62,686 nt of DNA from Bacteroidaceae bacterium (GTDB taxonomy: Bacteria > Bacteroidota > Bacteroidia > Bacteroidales > Bacteroidaceae). The notes beneath the pieces are model-generated. The model had not been told where the DNA came from. It worked only from the letters and a program-made list of their open reading frames with translations, and searched no databases. The stretch is from the NCBI GenBank assembly GCA_900771425.1, contig CAAGNV010000066.1, positions 1 to 62,686 on the forward strand. Direction: 5' to 3'. The first letter of the stretch is position 1. Each line of letters starts with the position of its first letter. Below, one piece after another: positions 42,986 through 51,185 of the stretch. A program made the translations under genes and the position numbers.

Positions 42986-45712
42986 ATGAGTAAAAGTTTA
43001 ACATTAGTGGCATTGCTGCTGGGGTTGGGTACTTGTGCTTTTGCACAAACCAATACTTATGCAGGTGACACGCTAAACACGGACGGCAGTGACTTTACTT
43101 TCTCGGAAAGTCAGCTGGACGACGACAATGCGGACTTTACTTTCACGGAAAGTCAGCTTGACGACGACAATGACGCATCGCAGACGGTGTCTTCATTGCT
43201 CAGTGCAGCCAGCGACCCGTTCCTCTCGGAAGTAGGGTATCGATTCAGTCCGATGCGATTTAAGGTACGTGCTTATGACAACATGTACGAACAGACTTAT
43301 CTGAACGGACTTATGATGAACGACCTGGAACAGGGACGATTCAGCTTTGGTCTTATCGGTGGTATGAACGACGCAACCCGTAACCAGGAAGGTGCTGCGG
43401 GTTTCGAACACAACAACTTCAGCTTTGCCGGCATCGGCGGCGCAACCAATATCAACGTGCGTGCCAGTCAGTTTGCTGCCGGCAACAAGATTACGCTGTC
43501 GGGTACTAACCGCAACTACGTGCTTCGTGGCATGTACACTTATGCTACGGGTATCATGGAGAACGGATGGGCATTCGCCGGAACCATCGGCTATCGCTGG
43601 GCAAAGGAAGGCGTAATCGAAGGTACGTTCTACAATTCACTCAGTTATCTCCTCTCAGCCGAAAAGAAGATTAACGACCAGCACAGCATTTCGCTGGTTA
43701 CTTTCGGCTCGCCTACGGAACGTGCCCAGCAGGGTGCTTCGACCGAAGAGGCTTACTGGCTCGCCAACTCACACTATTACAACCCTTACTGGGGATACCA
43801 GGACGGCAAGAAGCGTAACTCACGTGTCGTTCGCGACTATTCGCCTACTGCCATCGCTACATGGGACTGGGTACCTGATCAGTACAAGAAACTCACGACT
43901 TCGGTCGGCGTGAAGTACAGCATGTACAGCACTACTGCCCTTGGATGGAACGGTGACGCATACGACCCACGTCCTGATTATTACAAGAACTTGCCAAGCA
44001 GCGTCTTCGATGTCTATGACCTTGAAAAAAACAATCCTGAATACTTGGCTGATAATCCTTACCTCGTTGACCAGTGGCAGGATCTCTACGACTTCTGGAA
44101 GGCAAGCAAGGCAAACCGTCAGGTCAACTGGGACCGTATGTACTATGTCAACAGCATCCAGAACCAGACTGGTGACGAAACACTCTATTATCAGGAACGT
44201 CGTCACAACGACCAACTTGCAATCAATTTCAACTCTACATGGAATCATTCACTCGACCAATTCAACAAATACTCTGTAGGTCTGCAGGTCAACCATACAC
44301 TCGGCATGCACTACAAGACCATGCAGGACCTTCTCGGCGGTGAGTTCTATTATGACTACGACAAGTTCTCTGCCAACGACTACGGTCATGGTACTGCCGA
44401 CCAACCATCAGAGGCCTGCAACGACCTGCGCAACCCATACAAGCGCATCTTCCAGGGCGATAAGTTTGGCTACGACTACAACATCATCGTAGATAGAGCA
44501 CGCCTTTGGGGACAGTGGAACTACTCGCGCGGTCGCTGGAACATCTTGGGCGCAGGCTATGCAGAAGGTACAAGCATGGAACGCGACGGTAAGATGCAGA
44601 ATGGCCGTGCCCCTGAGAACTCATACGGCAAGAGTGGATCTGCCGGTTTCATGGGCGGCGGTGGCAAGTTCGTGGCTTCGTTCCGTCCGTTGGCAAATCA
44701 TCGCGTCAAGGTCGGTCTGAGTTGGGACAGCCAGGCTCCGCTCTCACGCAACTCATTCGTTGCACCACGTATGCAGAACAACTTTGTTGACAACCTCACC
44801 CTTGAGGATATCTTCAGTGGCGAACTTAGCTGGTCATTCCGCTTCGGCAACCTCTCGGGTAAGTTCACCGGATATTATACCAAATTTATGAATCAGGTAG
44901 AACAGACTGCGTTCTACAACGACCAAGAGTCACGTTTCACTTATCTTACTATGACAGGCATCGACAAGGTACACTACGGATTCGAAGGTGCCCTCGTCTA
45001 TCAGGTGAACAGTTCTCTTTCATTCAATCTCCTTGCATCGATCGGTGATGCAAAATACACCGACAACCCTAACGCTCAGGTCAACTACGAAGGCATGAAC
45101 GCTGCTACCAACGCTCAGCTCAACAAGTGGGAGAACCCAGTGACCGGACAGGCTATGCCGTTGCGTGTCATTGCCAAGGACGTAAAGGTCGGCAGCACAC
45201 CGCTCACTGCATTGTCTTTAGGTGCCAACTACAACATCAACAACTGGTACCTCGAACTCGATGTAAACTATTACGACCGTGTGTATGTAGGCTACTCTGC
45301 ATACCGTCGCCTCTCAAACATCATCAGCAACTACACCGGTACGTCTGACAATGGTACAGTACGTTTCGATGTTGAAGAAAGTAAACTCAAGCAGGACGGC
45401 GGTGTCCTCTTTGCTCCTGACGGCAGCATCATGAAGACTTACACCCCTAAGCTCGAGAAGTATGACGGAGGTTTCATGGTCGATGCTTCAATCGGTCGCT
45501 ACATCCGTCTGAACGGTGGCAAGGCAATCTCTATCAACCTCCAGTTCCAGAACTTGCTCAACAACCGCAACCTGCGTACAGGTGGTTTCGAGCAGAACCG
45601 CGACGACCTCTATTCTACAGGCGTGGCACGCGCATATAAGTTCTCGATGAACTCAAAGTACTACTATGCAAATGCCTTCAATGCCTTCCTCAATGTCAAC
45701 TATAGATTCTAA
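42986..45712 (+). CDS. TonB-dependent outer-membrane receptor without CarboxypepD-like domain
   Basis: 908 residues; signal peptide 1-20. Instead of the usual carboxypeptidase-like N-terminal domain there is a short acidic segment in which a 14-residue unit (DFTFSESQLDDDNA) is present twice in a row (about 36-63). A plug-like domain follows (VSSLLSAASDPFLSEVGYRF, RFKVRAYDNMYEQTYLNGLM and GGMNDATRNQ) and then the 22-strand barrel, with a terminal aromatic strand ending NVNYRF. It should import a substrate through the outer membrane using TonB energy. It is the first gene of an operon with the DUF5689 and choice-of-anchor J lipoproteins; no SusD homologue is present. The substrate is inferred as nucleic-acid fragments from the nuclease neighbours. 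Confidence 0.85.
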   Translation: MSKSLTLVALLLGLGTCAFAQTNTYAGDTLNTDGSDFTFSESQLDDDNADFTFTESQLDDDNDASQTVSSLLSAASDPFLSEVGYRFSPMRFKVRAYDNMYEQTYLNGLMMNDLEQGRFSFGLIGGMNDATRNQEGAAGFEHNNFSFAGIGGATNINVRASQFAAGNKITLSGTNRNYVLRGMYTYATGIMENGWAFAGTIGYRWAKEGVIEGTFYNSLSYLLSAEKKINDQHSISLVTFGSPTERAQQGASTEEAYWLANSHYYNPYWGYQDGKKRNSRVVRDYSPTAIATWDWVPDQYKKLTTSVGVKYSMYSTTALGWNGDAYDPRPDYYKNLPSSVFDVYDLEKNNPEYLADNPYLVDQWQDLYDFWKASKANRQVNWDRMYYVNSIQNQTGDETLYYQERRHNDQLAINFNSTWNHSLDQFNKYSVGLQVNHTLGMHYKTMQDLLGGEFYYDYDKFSANDYGHGTADQPSEACNDLRNPYKRIFQGDKFGYDYNIIVDRARLWGQWNYSRGRWNILGAGYAEGTSMERDGKMQNGRAPENSYGKSGSAGFMGGGGKFVASFRPLANHRVKVGLSWDSQAPLSRNSFVAPRMQNNFVDNLTLEDIFSGELSWSFRFGNLSGKFTGYYTKFMNQVEQTAFYNDQESRFTYLTMTGIDKVHYGFEGALVYQVNSSLSFNLLASIGDAKYTDNPNAQVNYEGMNAATNAQLNKWENPVTGQAMPLRVIAKDVKVGSTPLTALSLGANYNINNWYLELDVNYYDRVYVGYSAYRRLSNIISNYTGTSDNGTVRFDVEESKLKQDGGVLFAPDGSIMKTYTPKLEKYDGGFMVDASIGRYIRLNGGKAISINLQFQNLLNNRNLRTGGFEQNRDDLYSTGVARAYKFSMNSKYYYANAFNAFLNVNYRF

Positions 45713-45737
45713 TATATATATAATAAAGGTGTAAGTT

Positions 45738-46634
45738 ATGAAAGCAAAATATTTATTTCTCATGATGGCTGGTCTGCTGACACTCACTGCGTGCATGGAC
45801 GATTGGGACAAGCCAAATACGGAAAACTACATCGTGACAAGCAGTGATCCGATAGGTGAACCTACAACCACCATCAACGAACTGAAAGAATCATACGCCA
45901 GCACGTTCAAGCAGAATAACGCCTTTGTCAAGGTTGAGGAAGACGTCATCGTCGAAGGTGTCATCGTCGCAAACGACAACGGTGGTAACCTCTATCAGAC
46001 ACTCGTGCTTGCACAGGTGATGAACGATCCTACATACGGCACATTTGTTGACCCTGCCACATGTATTCAGTTGGCAATCAAGAATACGTGCCTCTATCCT
46101 TATTTCCAGATTGGCCAGATGGTACGAGTAAACCTCAACGGGCTCTATGTCGGCTGCTACAGCAAGATGCCAAAGATCGGTCAGCCTTACTTCACCAGCA
46201 GCGGCAACCTCCGTCTCGGTCCTATGCTTATTGAACTTTGCGCAACCAATGTCGAACTCATCGGCAAGCCTGCAGATTACAAGGACATGGTCCGTCCGTT
46301 GCTCCTCACTGCCAGCGACGAGTTCTTCACCAAAGCATCGGCATATCAGAACTACAGCAACGTGCCTGCATTCGTAACCATCGAAGGTGGCGTGTTTGCA
46401 GATGCTGACGGCGAAGCCATCCTTGCTCCGTACGAACTGCACGATGCTGGTTACGGCGTTGACCGTGTCCTGAAGGTGGGCAACACAGAGATGACCGTGC
46501 GCACCAGCACACAGAACGACGTGTCGTTCCTCGTCATGCCAAAAGGTCAGGTACGTCTCACAGGTATCCTCTCATATTACGACGGATGGCAGCTCCAACT
46601 CCGTTCAGTTGACGACATGGAGATTATGGAATAG
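45738..46634 (+). CDS. DUF5689 lipoprotein
   Basis: 298 residues. The lipobox LTLTAC makes Cys19 the lipidated residue, so the mature protein is membrane-anchored, probably surface-exposed. The body matches DUF5689 (about 45-295): INELKESYAS, VIVEGVIVANDNGGNLYQTL, IQLAIKNTCLYPYFQIGQMV and the final RLTGILSYYDGWQLQLRSVD. The family has OB-fold character and is commonly encoded next to TonB receptors. It lies 25 nt after the receptor stop and likely takes the place of SusD as its extracellular partner. Ligand unknown. Confidence 0.82.
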   Translation: MKAKYLFLMMAGLLTLTACMDDWDKPNTENYIVTSSDPIGEPTTTINELKESYASTFKQNNAFVKVEEDVIVEGVIVANDNGGNLYQTLVLAQVMNDPTYGTFVDPATCIQLAIKNTCLYPYFQIGQMVRVNLNGLYVGCYSKMPKIGQPYFTSSGNLRLGPMLIELCATNVELIGKPADYKDMVRPLLLTASDEFFTKASAYQNYSNVPAFVTIEGGVFADADGEAILAPYELHDAGYGVDRVLKVGNTEMTVRTSTQNDVSFLVMPKGQVRLTGILSYYDGWQLQLRSVDDMEIME

Positions 46635-46713
46635 CCGTTATCAGTCGGCCACATCCCATTAGCCATTTGTGCTAAACGACCAAATAACTAAACAACTAAA
46701 CAACCAAATAATT

Positions 46714-48699
46714 ATGAAGAAGATTTATTCATTACTGTGCACAGCATTGCTGCTCATGGGCTTGACTGCCTGTGAAGATGTGCCAGCACCTTACGAAATC
46801 AATGAAGACGGTCCTACCGACAGCAAGGTGCTTCTCAGCGAGACATTTGCCTCATCGCTTGGCAAGTTCCAAAACATCACTGCCGACGGTGCCATAGAGT
46901 GGGTTAACTCTTACTCTTGTGCCACTGCCACTGGTTACGACAACTCAACAAAGACAAACACAGCCGGTATCTGCTACCTCGTAAGCCCTGAGGTTAACCT
47001 CACTGGGGTTGACAGCGCACATGTATCTTACGAGTACATCCTTCGCTACAAGGATAAGGACGAGTATCAGAAACTCCTTATCATTGAGGCTGAAAACTAC
47101 AACGCATCAGCTCTCGATGCATGTCCTTGGAACACTATATTCGAAGCTCACGAGGAAGGCAGCGACTACACTACATTTGCCAATGCCGATGTCAACATCC
47201 CTCAGTCATTCTACGGCAAGAAGGTACGCCTCGCCCTTCGTTTCCAGGCAGGTGCAAAGAGCGGTACATGGGAAGTAAAGAACTTCAAGGTTCTGCGCGG
47301 AGTTGCTGGCGGTGATAATCCTAATCCTGGTCCTGGCGGTGACAATGTCATACCTTATACAAGCAAGAGCCTCAAGGAAGGTTTCACTGTTCAGACAGAA
47401 GTCGGTGCAGGTTGGAGTCTCGGCAGTTCATATGCCAAGGCTACAGGTTACAACGGTACTTCGACCGATGCAAGCAAGACATGGCTCGTTTCTCCAGCCA
47501 TTAACACTACGGTGTCAGGCGAAGACTCAGTCTTCATCAATTTCGACTATGTGCTTCGTTATGTAGGTACATCAACTGACATTAAGGGCTTCCACCGCGT
47601 AATGGCATCAACCGATTACGCTGGTGATGTAACTACTGCAACATGGACAGACCTCGGCTTCGTACCAGTAGAGTCTGCTACACGCGACTGGACATTCTAC
47701 GCAGCTTCACCTATCCTGGTTCCAGCTGAATTGCTCAACAAGGAAAAAGTATATTTCGCATTCTACTTCGAATGTACTTCTGATAACTCAACTACTTGGG
47801 AACTCAAGAACCTTAGTATCACTCAGGGCGGTGTCACTCCAACCCCTCCAGGTCCTGGCGGTGAAGTAAAGGCCGTGACAATTGCTGAATTTAATAGCCT
47901 TCCAGTAGGCGATACATATTATCAGCTCACAGGTACCGTTTCTGGCATCAAGAGTGGTGACGTCTATGGTAACTTTGACTTGACTGACGAGACAGGTACT
48001 GTGTATGTTTACGGCTTGCTCTCAGAAAAGGGTGGTGCCAAGAAGCAGTTCCAGGAACTTGCAGCAGCAAAGGGCATCTCTGATGGTTGTACACTGACAC
48101 TCATCGGTAAGCGTGGCGATTATCAGGGAAAGATTGAGGTGATGGATGCTTACTTCGTAAGTGCATCAGGTGGTACAACTCCTACACCTCCAGGACCAAC
48201 TCCTGACCCTGTAAGTCTTGAAGACTTCAAGAACGGTGACTTCGAAACATGGGCAGACGGACTGCCAACATATTGGAAGACTGCATCAACTGCAGGCAAT
48301 GCAACACTCTCACAGAGTACAGATGCTCACAGCGGTAGCTACTCTGTATTGGTAAAGACAGGCGGCAGTGCCAACAAACGTCTCGGTTATCAGGAAATGA
48401 CCCTTGCAGCCGGCAAATATGCCATCTCGTTCTACGCTAAGGGTGCAGAAGGCAATGACGCAGCAAGCGTACGCCCTGGTTATGTGCCAATAAAAGATGA
48501 CGGTTCTGTTGGATCATACGCTTATGGTGACTATACCAACAACATCACCAGCAGCGAATGGGTACAGGTAACTCATACATTCGAGCTGACTGCTACCACT
48601 ACCCTCTGTCTTGTTATCATGAATCCTAAGAACTGTGGTGATGTCCTCATCGACGACTTCACTATCGGTACTGTTTCAAGTGCAAAGAAGCGTAAGTAA
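46714..48699 (+). CDS. Lipoprotein with two choice-of-anchor J-like domains, an OB-fold and a CBM-like domain
   Basis: 661 residues from the ATG at 46714 (MKKIYSLLCTALLLMGLTAC; Cys20 lipidated); a longer frame from 46669 lies in A-rich leader sequence. Two similar jelly-roll domains (about 35-195 and 210-375, each with WLVSPAIN/YLVSPEVN-type strands and a FEC/FQAG strand before a W-x-L/V-K-N end) are followed by a Pro/Gly linker. Next comes an OB-fold-like module (about 385-495, YQLTGTVSGIKSGDVYGNFD), and the protein closes with a CBM4/9-like sandwich (about 505-655, NGDFETWADGLPTYWK). Repeated Pro-Gly linkers separate the parts. It ends the receptor operon before a strong terminator. A surface binding protein is likely; ligand unknown. 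Confidence 0.75.
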   Translation: MKKIYSLLCTALLLMGLTACEDVPAPYEINEDGPTDSKVLLSETFASSLGKFQNITADGAIEWVNSYSCATATGYDNSTKTNTAGICYLVSPEVNLTGVDSAHVSYEYILRYKDKDEYQKLLIIEAENYNASALDACPWNTIFEAHEEGSDYTTFANADVNIPQSFYGKKVRLALRFQAGAKSGTWEVKNFKVLRGVAGGDNPNPGPGGDNVIPYTSKSLKEGFTVQTEVGAGWSLGSSYAKATGYNGTSTDASKTWLVSPAINTTVSGEDSVFINFDYVLRYVGTSTDIKGFHRVMASTDYAGDVTTATWTDLGFVPVESATRDWTFYAASPILVPAELLNKEKVYFAFYFECTSDNSTTWELKNLSITQGGVTPTPPGPGGEVKAVTIAEFNSLPVGDTYYQLTGTVSGIKSGDVYGNFDLTDETGTVYVYGLLSEKGGAKKQFQELAAAKGISDGCTLTLIGKRGDYQGKIEVMDAYFVSASGGTTPTPPGPTPDPVSLEDFKNGDFETWADGLPTYWKTASTAGNATLSQSTDAHSGSYSVLVKTGGSANKRLGYQEMTLAAGKYAISFYAKGAEGNDAASVRPGYVPIKDDGSVGSYAYGDYTNNITSSEWVQVTHTFELTATTTLCLVIMNPKNCGDVLIDDFTIGTVSSAKKRK

Positions 48700-48762
48700 A
48701 CAGATGTTTGCAAAATAACCCCTGAAACGATAATCATTTATCGTTTGGGTGACATGACACTG

Positions 48763-48818
48763 ATTGTCGTTCTACCTTTTCCGTTTCGACAGCGGAAGGT
48801 AGGACGACAATTTTTTTT
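48763..48818 (+). terminator. Intrinsic terminator of the receptor operon
   Basis: A roughly 19-bp stem with one bulge (ATTGTCGT.../...ACGACAAT) is followed by eight T residues, 63 nt after the lipoprotein stop. Confidence 0.85.
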
Positions 48819-48849
48819 GGTCTCTTTGTGCTTTTCGTGCCTTTTCATC

Positions 48850-49060
48850 CAATTGCATATTTATGCATTTTTGGCCGTTCGTCAACACCCATTTAGCACC
48901 GACGAAAAACGGAGCCAAATCTTAGCGTCGGAAGATTTGGTTCTTCGGGCAATAAGATTTGGTTCTTATGGCGATAAGATTTGGTTCTTCCGACCCGAAG
49001 ATATGGCTGCATTTTTACCTATATCTAACTGCTATGATTATCAGATATATACGAAAGACG
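48850..49060 (+). repeat. Dispersed repeat copy C
   Basis: Near-complete match, in opposite orientation, to 37315-37530 and core match to 23634-23730. It includes ATGCAT-type palindromes at the left edge and CTATGATTATCAGA at the right edge. Confidence 0.85.
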
Positions 49061-49280
49061 GCTCATGACCTTACCCTGAGGCGTAATATGCCATGCGTAC
49101 CAGTGCATAATTATGCATTGTAGTGCATAAATATACATTTTTTGGCAGTGCTTCCTGGTGTGCGGAATGGGGTGGGGGACGCTTGCTTGCAGTGGATGCA
49201 TAAGAATCGTGAGCAAGGAATCACCATCGTCAGTCGCTAAAAAAAAGAGGAATGATAACTCTTGTTTGGCAAAAAAAATG

Positions 49281-49288
49281 TAACTTTG
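49281..49288 (+). promoter_or_regulatory. -7 element TAACTTTG of the VanX-like gene
   Basis: Perfect TAnnTTTG match, with a CTTG box 16 bp upstream, giving a leader of about 135 nt. Confidence 0.55.
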
Positions 49289-49428
49289 CAAAGTCATTCG
49301 TGGAGCAACTCCCTTTGCCGGCAGAATTATGCAATGCCGGGTCAGTATGTTTCTGAAACGGTATGGCTCTGAGGCAATCGGCTCTGACTGTTCGCAGACT
49401 GTATTTCAAAATTCAAACTTTATAACCT

Positions 49429-50199
49429 ATGAAAATAAGACAATTCCTGTTGTTGGGTGCAATCACCGGCACATTGCTGTTTTCGTGTAAGAAATCAACT
49501 GAAGCGCCTGTCGCTCCCGAAGTTGACTGTTCGGGATTTGTGCTACTGAGTGAAGCCGTACCTGATGCCATTCTTGAAATCCGTTATTACAGTACGTATA
49601 ACTTCATAGGCGACCGAATCCCTGGTTACGAGGAACCTATCGCAATACTTACCCGCGAGGCTGCCGACTCGCTGAAGGTGGTGAGCGACGAACTTATGCA
49701 GCAGGGCTACAGACTGAAGATATTCGATGCCTACCGCCCTCAGTGTGCTGTCGATTACTTCATGGAGTGGGCAAAAGATACGAGCGACGTAAGGATGAAG
49801 GAGTATTTCTATCCTGAACTGGACAAGTCGGTACTGATTCCGCAGGAGTATATTGCCGAGAAGAGTGGCCATACGCGTGGCTCGACCGTTGACCTCACGC
49901 TGTTCGATATGCGTACCGAACGTGAAGTCGATATGGGTTGCACCTATGATTATTTCGGTGTGGCTTCACATCCCGATGTCCAGCCAGGTCAGGAGATCGG
50001 TGCCTACGAGCCTATCAACGAAGAACAGTACCGTCACCGCATGATACTGCGTGAGGCTATGCTGCGCCACGGCTTCAAGCCGTATGACTGCGAGTGGTGG
50101 CATTTCACCCTGGCTGACGAACCATATCCCGACACTTACTTCACGTTCCCGCTCAACACGGATGTGTTCTCACGGTCTGATGAGCAAAAGGTCCAGTGA
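49429..50199 (+). CDS. VanX/DdpX-like D-Ala-D-Ala dipeptidase lipoprotein
   Basis: 256 residues. Lipobox LLFSC (Cys20) predicts a lipid-anchored protein. The M15D peptidase fold carries IFDAYRP, SGHTRGSTVDLTL (His148 and Asp155 as zinc ligands) and CEWWHF (catalytic Glu222, zinc His225). Relatives split D-alanyl-D-alanine: in vancomycin-resistant bacteria as VanX, elsewhere to recycle cell-wall dipeptides. No vanH/vanA-type genes are nearby, so resistance is not suggested; a nutritional or peptidoglycan-recycling role in the periplasm is more likely. It has its own promoter and is followed after 36 nt by menA. Confidence 0.85.
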   Translation: MKIRQFLLLGAITGTLLFSCKKSTEAPVAPEVDCSGFVLLSEAVPDAILEIRYYSTYNFIGDRIPGYEEPIAILTREAADSLKVVSDELMQQGYRLKIFDAYRPQCAVDYFMEWAKDTSDVRMKEYFYPELDKSVLIPQEYIAEKSGHTRGSTVDLTLFDMRTEREVDMGCTYDYFGVASHPDVQPGQEIGAYEPINEEQYRHRMILREAMLRHGFKPYDCEWWHFTLADEPYPDTYFTFPLNTDVFSRSDEQKVQ

Positions 50200-50235
50200 T
50201 ACAGTCGGAAATTATAATTTAAGGTAAATAAAAGA

Positions 50236-51114
50236 GTGAAAACGAACTCACTGAAGGCATGGGTGCTTGCTGCCCGTCCGAAGACACTGACCGGTGCTGC
50301 TGCTCCCGTGATTGCGGGTGGCGCATTGGCATGGAGGTATATGCACGAATTTAATGTCGTGCCGTTTGTGCTGGCATTGGCATTTGCGTTGCTGATGCAG
50401 ATTGTGGCGAACTTCATCAATGACTATTACGACTGGAAGAAGGGTACGGACCGAAATGAGGACCGACTGGGACCGGAGCGTGCCTGTGCACAAGGGTGGA
50501 TTACTCCGAAGGCAATGCTGATGGGCATTGGCGTGACTACGGTGGTGGCTTGCCTGGTAGGTCTGAACCTTGCCGTCATGTGTGGTTGGTGGCTCATTGC
50601 CGTAGGGGCTGCTTGTGTGGTGTTTGCTGCGGTCTATACGCTGTGGTTCTCTTATTTAGGTCTCGGTGACTTGTTGGTGTTGGTGTTCTTTGGCTTCGTA
50701 CCCGTAGGCTTCACGTTTTATGTGATGACCGACGGCGAATGGACTTCCGAAGCCACCTTCATAGGTCTGGCCCAGGGACTGGTCACTGACATGTTGCTGA
50801 TGGTCAACAACTACCGTGACCGCAATCAGGACAGGGTAAGCGGCAAGAACACGCTTGTGGTGCGGTTCGGTGCTAAGTTCGGGCTGATGGGTTATGCTGC
50901 ACTGGGACTTGCCGGTGCTGTAATCGTAGTTTCGCTGGGATTGCCACAGGGTGTGACCACATGGGTGCTTATGGCGCTTTGGTGTGTGCTCCATATCGTT
51001 ACTTCCCGACGTATGAGCAGAATAGACGGAAAGGAACTGAATAGGGTGTTAGGTGCTACGGCCCGCAACATATTTCTTTTTGCCGTTGCGGTGGCACTTT
51101 GCTTAGTCTGCTGA
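50236..51114 (+). CDS. menA: 1,4-dihydroxy-2-naphthoate polyprenyltransferase
   Basis: 292 residues from a GTG start at 50236; the first aligned motif (LAARPKTLTGAAAPV) follows at once and no upstream ATG fits. A UbiA-type membrane protein with about eight helices and two Asp-rich sites, NDYYDWKKGTD (62-72) and NNYRDRNQDRVSGKNTL. It attaches a polyprenyl chain to DHNA in menaquinone synthesis at the inner membrane. Other men genes are not in the window. Confidence 0.9.
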   Translation: MKTNSLKAWVLAARPKTLTGAAAPVIAGGALAWRYMHEFNVVPFVLALAFALLMQIVANFINDYYDWKKGTDRNEDRLGPERACAQGWITPKAMLMGIGVTTVVACLVGLNLAVMCGWWLIAVGAACVVFAAVYTLWFSYLGLGDLLVLVFFGFVPVGFTFYVMTDGEWTSEATFIGLAQGLVTDMLLMVNNYRDRNQDRVSGKNTLVVRFGAKFGLMGYAALGLAGAVIVVSLGLPQGVTTWVLMALWCVLHIVTSRRMSRIDGKELNRVLGATARNIFLFAVAVALCLVC

Positions 51115-51135
51115 AAAAATAATATAGGTAAAATA

Positions 51136-51178
51136 TTTCCCCCTGTAAGTCTCGAAAGATGAAACCTGCAGGGGGATT
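51136..51178. terminator. Bidirectional hairpin between menA and the ABC exporter
   Basis: TCCCCCTG (51138-51145) and CAGGGGGA (51169-51176) pair around a 23-nt loop between convergent genes. Runs of A and T flank it on both sides. Confidence 0.55.
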
Positions 51179-51185
51179 GTCTTGT

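Larger units (their letters stand above)
48700..49428. other. Non-coding spacer of 729 bp
   Basis: Holds the operon terminator, copy C of the dispersed repeat (48850-49060), palindromic TGCATAATTATGCA sequence near 49105-49120 and the promoter of the VanX-like gene. No credible frame. Confidence 0.65.

Noticed and set aside
49429..50199. VanX-like gene considered as vancomycin resistance
   Set aside because: No vanH, vanA or two-component genes nearby; it is a lipoprotein in a Gram-negative context. Recycling of D-Ala-D-Ala fits better.
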